A stretch of 7,405 nucleotides of DNA, taken from Methyloglobulus sp. (GTDB lineage Bacteria > Pseudomonadota > Gammaproteobacteria > Methylococcales > Methylomonadaceae). The notes under the pieces are model-generated. The model was not told where the DNA came from and searched no databases. It saw nothing but the letters and a program-made list of their open reading frames with translations. Shown piece by piece: positions 1 to 6,173 of this stretch (the stretch's first letter is position 1; every line of letters begins with the position of its first letter). Position numbers and translations under genes: made by a program. The DNA lies in assembly GCA_013140405.1 (NCBI GenBank), contig JABFSV010000206.1, forward strand, positions 1 to 7,405, read 5' to 3'.

Positions 1-773
1 ACAACCGCTTTGTCGGTTTTTTCCATGACGGCATAGTCAATTGAATTGGCAGGGCAGGTGGAAAAAATTGCTTTGTCCAGTCGTGTAAAATCCATATCAG
101 TTTTGGCCGTATCAAGGGCTTGCTTACAGGCTGACAGTATTTCAGGGCTGAATTTTTCCAATTCTTTTAAGAAGTTTCCGGCGGTAAATGCAAACATGCC
201 GCTGTTCCATAAATAATCACCACTTTTTACATAGTTTTTTGCAGTAGCTAAATCAGGTTTTTCAACAAATGCAGCTACCTTATACGCGCTGCCCTGCTGC
301 ACAGAATCCTTCATGATATAACCATATCCGGTTTCTGGAAGCGTCGGTATGATACCAAAAGTGACTAAGCAACCTTGTTTTGCTAATAGCTCGGCTTGGG
401 CAATTGCTATATGAAATGACTCAATATTTGCTATGACGTGATCGGCGGGCAACACCAGCAACACTTCATCCTCGGATTCTGCCGATAATGCTGCCATTGC
501 AACGGCGGGCGCGGTATTTTTGCCGACAGGTTCAAGAATAATGACGGCGGGTTTGATGCCAATTTCCCACAGTTGTTCCGCCATAATAAAGCGGTGGTTT
601 TCATTGCACACAGCAATCGGATTTTTTAATCCGTTAAGCCCTGAAAGCCTGAGCATTGTCTCTTGTACCATGGTATGTTCCGATACCAACGGTAGAAATT
701 GCTTGGGGTATTGTCCTCGGGATAAAGGCCAGAGCCTAGTTCCAGAACCGCCAGATAATATAACCGGGGTCAT
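1..773 (-). CDS. manC: Mannose-1-phosphate guanylyltransferase (ManC/AlgA/XanB type), N-terminal 257 residues, cut by window edge
   Basis: This enzyme makes GDP-mannose from mannose-1-phosphate and GTP in the cytoplasm, a precursor for mannose- or fucose-containing exopolysaccharide. The frame is open from the ATG at 773 to the window edge. It shows the nucleotidyltransferase signature GGSGTRLWPLSR at residues 8-19 followed by the PKQF segment, then a PADHVI motif, a PETGYGYI segment and the FVEKP motif at residues 169-173, followed by LWNSGMF. These are the hallmarks of the GDP-mannose pyrophosphorylase domain. Family members of about 470-480 residues carry a C-terminal cupin phosphomannose isomerase domain. 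That half would lie outside the window, so bifunctionality is inferred. The start is supported by an AGAGG ribosome binding site 7 bases upstream and by the usual position of the GGSG motif. It has the same orientation as the exosortase operon but is 268 bp away, behind a strong hairpin, so it is probably transcribed separately. No frameshift is seen. Confidence 0.95.
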   Translation of the reverse strand, partial: MTPVILSGGSGTRLWPLSRGQYPKQFLPLVSEHTMVQETMLRLSGLNGLKNPIAVCNENHRFIMAEQLWEIGIKPAVIILEPVGKNTAPAVAMAALSAESEDEVLLVLPADHVIANIESFHIAIAQAELLAKQGCLVTFGIIPTLPETGYGYIMKDSVQQGSAYKVAAFVEKPDLATAKNYVKSGDYLWNSGMFAFTAGNFLKELEKFSPEILSACKQALDTAKTDMDFTRLDKAIFSTCPANSIDYAVMEKTDKAV

Positions 774-935
774 AGTGTTACCTCTACTAAGGTTGAAAAT
801 TAAAAGTTGTGGTTATTTAAATAAACTTACAGTCGTATGTTACGGTAACTTATTGGTTGGCAGAGAAGAATAAGGTTGAAACAAGAAACACAGATGCCAA
901 ACAACAAATTTAAAGCATTATTGGATAGTTTAACC
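774..935 (-). other. AT-rich leader region upstream of manC
   Basis: This noncoding stretch should hold the manC promoter, but I see no convincing -35/-10 pair. The best candidate on the minus strand is a weak TTACCG, 17 bases, then TTTATT, within about 818-846. Two small symmetric elements stand out: a perfect 12-bp AT palindrome TTATTTAAATAA at 813-824 and GTTAC-G-GTAAC at 839-849. Either could be an operator or merely AT-rich promoter sequence. No gene is supported here. Confidence 0.35.
781..785 (-). promoter_or_regulatory. Ribosome binding site of manC
   Basis: AGAGG on the minus strand, 7 bases before the ATG at 773. It is the clearest Shine-Dalgarno in the window and fixes the manC start. 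Confidence 0.7.
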
Positions 936-1042
936 GTGTCCACTCCTGGGAGAGGACGCAGAGGTTTGTGGCTCTTTGCCACTCTAGTCAACACGACAAG
1001 CCCATAGCTTACAGCACCTGTAAGCTATGGGCATCTAAGAGC
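936..1042. repeat. Cluster of consecutive hairpins, possible remnant of an IS200/IS605-type right end or omega-RNA scaffold
   Basis: Three inverted repeats follow each other. The first is GTCC-A-CTCC / GGAG-A-GGAC at 938-957, extendable to 936-959. The second is GTGGC / GCCAC around a 5-base loop at 968-982. The third is a perfect 15-bp stem at 1000-1032. An outer pair GCTCTT (971-976) / AAGAGC (1037-1042) could enclose the last. On the plus strand the order is a GTGTCC...GGACGC fold, then a linker, then an AAGCCC-led long hairpin. This recalls the 3' ends of IS200/IS605 tnpB genes and their guide RNA scaffolds. The resemblance is from memory of the pattern, not from an alignment. No tnpB or tnpA gene is present; the plus-strand frame through here shows only a vague TnpB-tail-like LTVS. 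Confidence 0.4.
1000..1032 (-). terminator. Perfect 15-bp hairpin after the lipoprotein gene, likely transcription terminator
   Basis: GCCCATAGCTTACAG, a 3-base loop CAC, then CTGTAAGCTATGGGC, with no mismatches. It starts 9 bp beyond the TAG stop of the TPR lipoprotein gene. In the minus direction the stem is followed by TTGTCGTGTT, which is only moderately T-rich (6 of 10), so it is not a classical intrinsic terminator. It could still end or protect the operon transcript. It may also belong to the mobile-element-like hairpin cluster. Confidence 0.55.
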
Positions 1043-3432
1043 TAGGTGGGCGAACCCGTTTTAATGGTTTTCAGTAATTTTTCTACGGCTTCTTTTTCAA
1101 TAAACCCACCAGTTTTTTCACCTAATTTCAAAGCTTCTTCCAATTCAGTAATCGCCAGAGGCTTACTGTTTGATTTGTAGTAAGCCATGCCTAAGTGGTA
1201 TCTGAATACGGGGACATCGGGCAATTTTTTGACGACATCTCTTAATAAGTTCAAGGCTTCTTCATTTTTTCCACTATTGATTAATGCCCAAGCATAGCTA
1301 TCGACAAAATAGGGTTGTTCGGAACGTTCAAAACGCTTTGCCAGTGTTACCGCACGGTCAATATTTTCTTTAGTATTAAAGTGATCGAGCAGTAATGACA
1401 CCAAATTATTGACAGCAATATCAACAGTCGGATATTTGGCAATCAACGCGTCATATGTTTCAAGAGCTTTGGCATAATCACCGGTTTGTTCATACGTTGA
1501 GGCCAGCATAATACTTAGCCGAGGCTGGTCGGGTATAGCTTCCAGCCCTTTGGTTATCATCGCTATGGCTTTGTCAGATTCTTTTTTGCCTAGGTGTATG
1601 GATGCTATGGCTTCATAAAATTCAGGAATTTTTGGCCACTTGCCGACGGCTTCTGATAGTGTTTTGAGCGCGTCATCAGGACGTTTATCCTTTGCTAATA
1701 GTTGACTTTTTAGCAACCAGGGATAAGAGTCGTCGGGATGTGCTGAAATAAACTCTTCCAAGTAAGCATACATTGCGTCTGCTTGTTTTAGTGTTGTATA
1801 GCAGGAGGCAATGCCAGCTAGGGCATCTGATAAATCAGGGGAAACAGCTAGTGCTTCTTTGTATTGACCAATGGCTTCTTTACAAAGACCTTGTTCCTCA
1901 GATATTTTTCCACTTAGAAATTTTGAAAAGCCGGCACCTTTGGGCTTAGAGGCGATGGCATCAGCGACCTTTTGGGTGCCAGCCCAGTCTTTTTGCATTA
2001 GCTTAACTTGCGCCAAGGCTTGCAATGCGCCAGGGTGGTCTGGTTTGACGGCTAATGCTTTTTGCAAGAGTTCATCGGCTCGCGCAATGTCTTTGTTTTT
2101 AATCATGTTGGATGCTACCGGTATCAGCGCATCAAAATTAGCCGGATTTATGGCGAGTGCTTTGCGAAAATTTTCTTCAGCCAACTCAGGTGAGTTTTTC
2201 TTTAGATAAACTTGACCCATTAGAACGAGGGCTTCGTCAGAGTTGGAATAGTCCCTCAATACACCACGCAAACTAGAAATGACATCGTCGTATAAGCCTT
2301 TTTTCAAATCCAGCCTTGCTTTCAGCAGTAATCCTTCGAGATTGTGTCCATCAGTAGATAAGACTTCCTTTACCAAGCTGAGAGCTGAGTCAGAATCGTT
2401 TTCTTGTAGGGCTAACTTTGCCAATATTACTTTGGCACTTAAGGCTTCCTTTTTTCCTGGTTTTAGCTCAATGACTTTGTTTAATGATTGTTTTGCCTCA
2501 GCAAATTTATTTTGTTTGATATAAAGCGAGGCCAACCGGAAGTGCAAGTCTGGTTTTTCAGGATGCTGCGTGAGGAAGGTGTTCAGGCTTTTCTCAGCAA
2601 GTTCAGGTTTTCTCTGCATAAGGAAATCGACCATAACCAGCTTGGGTTGTATTTTATCTGGATTGCTGTCTATAAGTGCCTGCAAGGTGGTTAAAGCCTT
2701 TTCTTCCTGGGCATTGTCAGCATAATGCTTGACTAACGCGTAGGTGTGTTCCAGTTTGTCTGGGAAGAGCCTGATCAACTCAAGATAATCTTGTTCTACA
2801 GCGGCAAGGTTTTTGTTCTTACTGTGGATTTGTAACCTTAAGAGTAGTAGCGAAATTTCGGTGGGTTTTGCCTGTAGCGCTTTTTCGACAGTTGACAACG
2901 CTGACGCAGTATCATCTTTTGATAGATAAATGACGGTTTTTAAACTAACAGCATCGGTATGCTCAGGATGTGCTTTTAAGATTTGGTCAGCCAAGGCCAT
3001 AGCCCCATTAGTGTTGCCTTGTTTGACCAACACGGCGCCTTTCAAGGCCAAGGCATCAGGATTGTAGGCACTATTTTTTAATGCGGCATTAACATGCTTT
3101 AAAGTGTCATCGATACGGCCTGATAACAAAGATAAGCGGCCTAACTTCAACAGGGCATCATTGTTTTTTGGATCAAGGCGAGTGACTTGCGTCAGGTTTG
3201 CAAACAGGCTTTGCCAGTTTTGATTTTTTTCGTCAATAAGTGCTAGATGGTAGTAAGCATCCGTTTGTTTGCTGTCTAGTTGAATCGCGTTTCTGAATTC
3301 GATTTTGGCTTTAGCATAATTGCCTTGTTCGTAAAGCGATTTGCCGCTGGCCAAATAATTCTTTACTTTTTCTTCGGGTTTGCTGCACGCCTGAAGCATT
3401 AACAATAAAAAAAAAATTATTAGTTTTTTCAT
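1042..3432 (-). CDS. prsT: PEP-CTERM/exosortase-system TPR-repeat lipoprotein (PrsT type)
   Basis: A predicted lipoprotein of 796 residues. A short signal peptide (MKK followed by a hydrophobic run) ends in the lipobox LQAC, with the lipidated cysteine at residue 16. Ser17 at the next position, not Asp, favours the outer membrane under the E. coli Lol rule. From about residue 25 to the end the protein is almost entirely degenerate 34-residue tetratricopeptide repeats, roughly twenty, with repeated A-x-x-x-F/L-x-x-A-L-x-x-x-P patterns. The C-terminal block with DSYAWAL (from residue 711) and FRYHLGMAYY resembles the large TPR lipoproteins found beside exosortases (PEP_TPR_lipo family, often near 900 residues). 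The role is not biochemically defined; a scaffold for export or assembly of polysaccharide or sorted proteins is inferred. It starts 9 bp after the exosortase stop, with only a weak purine-rich AAAGAG before the ATG, suggesting translational coupling. A run of 10 T lies in the signal-peptide codons. Confidence 0.9.
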   Translation of the reverse strand: MKKLIIFFLLLMLQACSKPEEKVKNYLASGKSLYEQGNYAKAKIEFRNAIQLDSKQTDAYYHLALIDEKNQNWQSLFANLTQVTRLDPKNNDALLKLGRLSLLSGRIDDTLKHVNAALKNSAYNPDALALKGAVLVKQGNTNGAMALADQILKAHPEHTDAVSLKTVIYLSKDDTASALSTVEKALQAKPTEISLLLLRLQIHSKNKNLAAVEQDYLELIRLFPDKLEHTYALVKHYADNAQEEKALTTLQALIDSNPDKIQPKLVMVDFLMQRKPELAEKSLNTFLTQHPEKPDLHFRLASLYIKQNKFAEAKQSLNKVIELKPGKKEALSAKVILAKLALQENDSDSALSLVKEVLSTDGHNLEGLLLKARLDLKKGLYDDVISSLRGVLRDYSNSDEALVLMGQVYLKKNSPELAEENFRKALAINPANFDALIPVASNMIKNKDIARADELLQKALAVKPDHPGALQALAQVKLMQKDWAGTQKVADAIASKPKGAGFSKFLSGKISEEQGLCKEAIGQYKEALAVSPDLSDALAGIASCYTTLKQADAMYAYLEEFISAHPDDSYPWLLKSQLLAKDKRPDDALKTLSEAVGKWPKIPEFYEAIASIHLGKKESDKAIAMITKGLEAIPDQPRLSIMLASTYEQTGDYAKALETYDALIAKYPTVDIAVNNLVSLLLDHFNTKENIDRAVTLAKRFERSEQPYFVDSYAWALINSGKNEEALNLLRDVVKKLPDVPVFRYHLGMAYYKSNSKPLAITELEEALKLGEKTGGFIEKEAVEKLLKTIKTGSPT

Positions 3433-3441
3433 ATCTCTTTA

Positions 3442-4992
3442 TTAATTAGGAATAAATTTAGGTAAAACAGGGTCGAGTTGTTTTGCAAAACCCTTAAGTC
3501 GGTTGTCGGCGTCTGCTATATTTTCATTCGGACTTACTGCGGTCGTGATACGAACCAAGGCACCATCAGTCCTGTTCAAGAGAAGCGCATCTTTGAATAA
3601 ATACCACTTCATCAAGTATTCATTGGCGAATTGTCTACCGCGTTGCTGAAACCAATAATAGACCAATTGCGTATTGTCTTCCTTTTTTATTACGATCCGG
3701 TTAATGGGCAAGTCTCCTACCTGAGTGCGGGTTATCTCGGCAATTTGCCAACCGCCCCCAGGAATGCAAACCCTGGGGGAATGCGGCGAAACGCCTTTGC
3801 GTTGGGATTCGTAATACGCTGCGTAGAAGTTGACTGTTTGGGATTTGTCGTCCTTATAATTAGCCAAGATGTAATCAGTCAAACCCAAATATTTTGTTAC
3901 GGTTTCTTCCATGGCATCCTGTTCACCATGCCAACTACCCAGTTGGGTAGGAAACTCAGGGAACAAGGCGCGGGAGGGAATAATCTCTGTGCGTTTGTCT
4001 ATGGAAGAAACTATGGCAACCGACGTTGCCAAGGCTATTGCCGAAGCAACTAAAGGATAAGCGAAAGGTCTTGTTTTGACTGTGCTGATGGTAAGGTCAA
4101 TAGCGCTGGCTTGGCTTAGGCCAAAAATTTCAAAAAAGGGTTTTTTATCGGCACCTATCTTGCCCAGGATGGCCATTTCGATGAACAGGACACCAAAACA
4201 GGCCATAAAAACAATCCAGCCTTCAAAATCATGCAGAAAACCCTCGGCCATCGCTATGCCCCAGTTGTCCACCAGAACCCCTATCATGCCAATACGGAAG
4301 CTGTTCATGAGGATGGTAATGGGAATGGTCGATAGCACCAGGACTACACGTTTCCAAAAAGCCACGTCGAATAAGTAAGCGCATATAAAACCCAAGCTCA
4401 GCAGGGGAAATAAGTAACGCAAACCGCTACATGCTTCAACGACTTGGAGCTTGTAAACGCCTAAATCAATAACATTGCCTTCCAGATAAACCGGAATTTG
4501 GCACCACCGAATAAAAGCGACGCCCAGTTTTGACGATAGGAGCTGTAGATTGGCGGAAAGGTTGGCTTCAAGAAAATAAGGCAGGGGAATGGCAAAAACC
4601 AGAAGCAGTATAGGGATCAGCACCGGTTTGATGGCAGGCCAGCCCATGATAGCTAAGGCTAATCCAAGGATAACGGTTATGAGTGCATATTGAGTCAGGA
4701 TAAAAAGGGCGCTGACTTCGCCAATAACGAAAACGACCAATGCGACCACTATAAGAGCCAAGCCCCACCACGAAGGAGAAAACTCACTCTGGATGATGAT
4801 ATTCTTTTTTTGCCAGATAAAATACAAGGTGATAAAAGGCAGCATATAGCCGTGGCTGTATTCTTCCTGCTTATCCCAGCGGTTAATCAGCTCTTCGATC
4901 CCTCCCCAGAATGCGACGGCCATTAGCGCCAAGGCAATTGTCAGGCACAGCCAACTTTGCCAATTCATGCGCCAGAGAATTTGCTTATTCAT
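3442..4992 (-). CDS. xrtD: Exosortase fused to EpsI domain, XrtD-like (VPLPA-CTERM type)
   Basis: An inner-membrane cysteine transpeptidase thought to cleave the C-terminal sorting signal of exported proteins. Residues 1 to about 280 form the multi-helix exosortase domain with the expected catalytic set: Cys188 in VVEACSGLRYL, Arg233 in NSFRIG and His254 in LHDFEGW. After a further membrane segment (about 310-330), residues from about 337 to 516 form an EpsI (DUF3485-type) domain with the conserved HSPRVCIPGGGW block, His404 and Cys409. The length of 516 fits fused exosortase-EpsI proteins. The sequence around the cysteine (EACSGLRYLFPLLSLGF) and the HDFEGW motif look like XrtD, whereas XrtA proteins typically have EACSGIRYLIAS and a DHLIYGW-like motif. 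This assignment is from memory and less certain than exosortase itself. The ATG is chosen for length; an in-frame ATG eight codons later (residue 9) is possible. The AGG before the first ATG is only one base away, so it is a poor ribosome site. Confidence 0.92.
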   Translation of the reverse strand: MNKQILWRMNWQSWLCLTIALALMAVAFWGGIEELINRWDKQEEYSHGYMLPFITLYFIWQKKNIIIQSEFSPSWWGLALIVVALVVFVIGEVSALFILTQYALITVILGLALAIMGWPAIKPVLIPILLLVFAIPLPYFLEANLSANLQLLSSKLGVAFIRWCQIPVYLEGNVIDLGVYKLQVVEACSGLRYLFPLLSLGFICAYLFDVAFWKRVVLVLSTIPITILMNSFRIGMIGVLVDNWGIAMAEGFLHDFEGWIVFMACFGVLFIEMAILGKIGADKKPFFEIFGLSQASAIDLTISTVKTRPFAYPLVASAIALATSVAIVSSIDKRTEIIPSRALFPEFPTQLGSWHGEQDAMEETVTKYLGLTDYILANYKDDKSQTVNFYAAYYESQRKGVSPHSPRVCIPGGGWQIAEITRTQVGDLPINRIVIKKEDNTQLVYYWFQQRGRQFANEYLMKWYLFKDALLLNRTDGALVRITTAVSPNENIADADNRLKGFAKQLDPVLPKFIPN

Positions 4993-5043
4993 ACCTGTTT
5001 TCTAACCGTAAAAAAGTAATGATTCCATAAAACCTGCTTGTTT

Positions 5044-6147
5044 CTATGTCAATAAGCCGATAACTTTTTGCCATTTCATGATACGCCTCACATTCTTATT
5101 GGAATTAATGAGCGTTAACGAATGCCCCGAGGCTTTTAAGTGCTTATACAATACCAGACATAAACCCAGAAAAGCACTATCAATGACGGTTACGCCTTTT
5201 AAATCGAGGACTACATCACGCTTTTTTGCGGCGGCTTGCTTGAATGCTTCCCGTAAAGGCAAAATTGTGGAGTACATACAATATCCACTTAATGATATAT
5301 GCTTGATTTCATCAGCCTCTGTCGATACGTTAATCCCAAAGGTTTGGTTAGATGAACTAGGTTGAAAGAATTTTAACCAAAGCCAGTAAGGCATCACATT
5401 GCACAACAGCAATTTTAAAAAACTAACCCCGTCATTAAAGTAGCGCCGCCATAAGGCCGGTTCTTGGTAGATTCGCCAGAGCCATTCCAAGCCGAAGCGT
5501 TGGGCTAGCTTTGGTGCGCGTTGGATTGATCCTGCAAAAAAATTAATGACAGCACCCAAGTGGCTCATAACAGGAGCATTTAATAGGTGCTTGTTTTTTT
5601 CAATCCAGGCTTGGCCTTTTTTAGCGCTAATCGAGACAATCAGAAACTCCACATCGTGCTGATTGATTTTCTCAATGATTTCAGGGCTGCTCATTTCATC
5701 AACGGTGCCAAAGCCTGGGGCATAATGGCCTACTGCCAGTAATCCGGTCGGCTGCTGATTGATTTTTTGGCTTGCCAGTTCGCCTACGCCCGGTTCGCCA
5801 CCAAAAAAAAAGACCTTTAAAGGCACGGTTGTGCTGCGGCGGTATAAGTGTTCCATCAAGTCGGAACCCGCTACACGTCCAGGAAGGGGAATGCCAAGCA
5901 GCTTAGCGACCAGAACAATGGGGAAGCCATCCGCTATGGATAGATCACTGTTGATTACCGAGTTTTTAAACCCGTCGTCGCTTTGCGAGGCGCACAAAAA
6001 GTTGAGGTTAGGCGTTGATAAAAAACAGGGCCGTCGTTCATTTGCGGCCGATAAAATCTCAACAGCGGTTTGACCGAGGTCGATAGCATCAAAAGGCAAG
6101 CCAAGCAAACACCAGACGTTACGGGAAAAATCTTTATTGATGTCCAT
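5044..6147 (-). CDS. WecB/TagA/CpsF-family glycosyltransferase with C-terminal STAS domain
   Basis: A two-domain protein of 367 residues from this ATG. Residues about 12-240 are a GT26 (WecG/TagA/CpsF) domain, which transfers a sugar such as N-acetylmannosamine or a uronate to a lipid-linked acceptor. It shows LLGLPFDAIDL, STPNLNF, SIADGFP with the likely catalytic Asp73, GRVAGSDL, and RAPKLAQRFGLEWLWR near the end. The usual PKQE-W motif is replaced by AKKGQAW (residues 175-181). Residues about 269-367 form a STAS (anti-sigma-antagonist) domain ending in VVLDLKGVTVIDSAFLGL. Ser324 sits where SpoIIAA-type proteins are phosphorylated. The fusion implies regulation of, or docking by, the glycosyltransferase. 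The frame also opens from a GTG at 6201, adding 18 residues and overlapping the upstream gene by 28 bp. I prefer the ATG at 6147 because the GT domain starts near the N-terminus, although no good ribosome site precedes it. A gap of 51 bp separates it from the exosortase. Confidence 0.88.
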   Translation of the reverse strand: MDINKDFSRNVWCLLGLPFDAIDLGQTAVEILSAANERRPCFLSTPNLNFLCASQSDDGFKNSVINSDLSIADGFPIVLVAKLLGIPLPGRVAGSDLMEHLYRRSTTVPLKVFFFGGEPGVGELASQKINQQPTGLLAVGHYAPGFGTVDEMSSPEIIEKINQHDVEFLIVSISAKKGQAWIEKNKHLLNAPVMSHLGAVINFFAGSIQRAPKLAQRFGLEWLWRIYQEPALWRRYFNDGVSFLKLLLCNVMPYWLWLKFFQPSSSNQTFGINVSTEADEIKHISLSGYCMYSTILPLREAFKQAAAKKRDVVLDLKGVTVIDSAFLGLCLVLYKHLKASGHSLTLINSNKNVRRIMKWQKVIGLLT

Positions 6148-6173
6148 GGTTTTAATGGTTAGATTCTGAAAAA

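Noticed and set aside
520..873. Plus-strand open frame opposite manC
   Set aside because: It is antisense to a clearly recognisable nucleotidyltransferase, and its product has no recognisable family features.
894..1007. Short plus-strand frame of 37 codons through the hairpin cluster
   Set aside because: It has no ribosome site and no convincing similarity. A weak LTVS resemblance to TnpB tails is not enough to call a gene or pseudogene.
3755..3779. 8-bp perfect stem (CCCCCAGG / CCTGGGGG) inside the exosortase gene
   Set aside because: It falls on the conserved Pro-Arg-Val-Cys-Ile-Pro-Gly-Gly-Gly codons, whose C- and G-rich sequence explains the pairing.
3935..3950. 7-bp inverted repeat CTACCCA / TGGGTAG
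   Set aside because: It is short, lies within coding sequence at the start of the EpsI domain, and has no partner or regulatory context.
3442..4992. Calling the exosortase XrtA
   Set aside because: The regions around Cys188 and His254 differ from the XrtA pattern I know and fit XrtD better, although I cannot run the models.
5803..5811. Nine-base homopolymer in the WecB/STAS gene as a phase-variation site
   Set aside because: It encodes three Phe codons in the conserved FFFGG strand and is mid-gene, so the protein sequence explains it. It is less suggestive than the run in the lipoprotein signal peptide.
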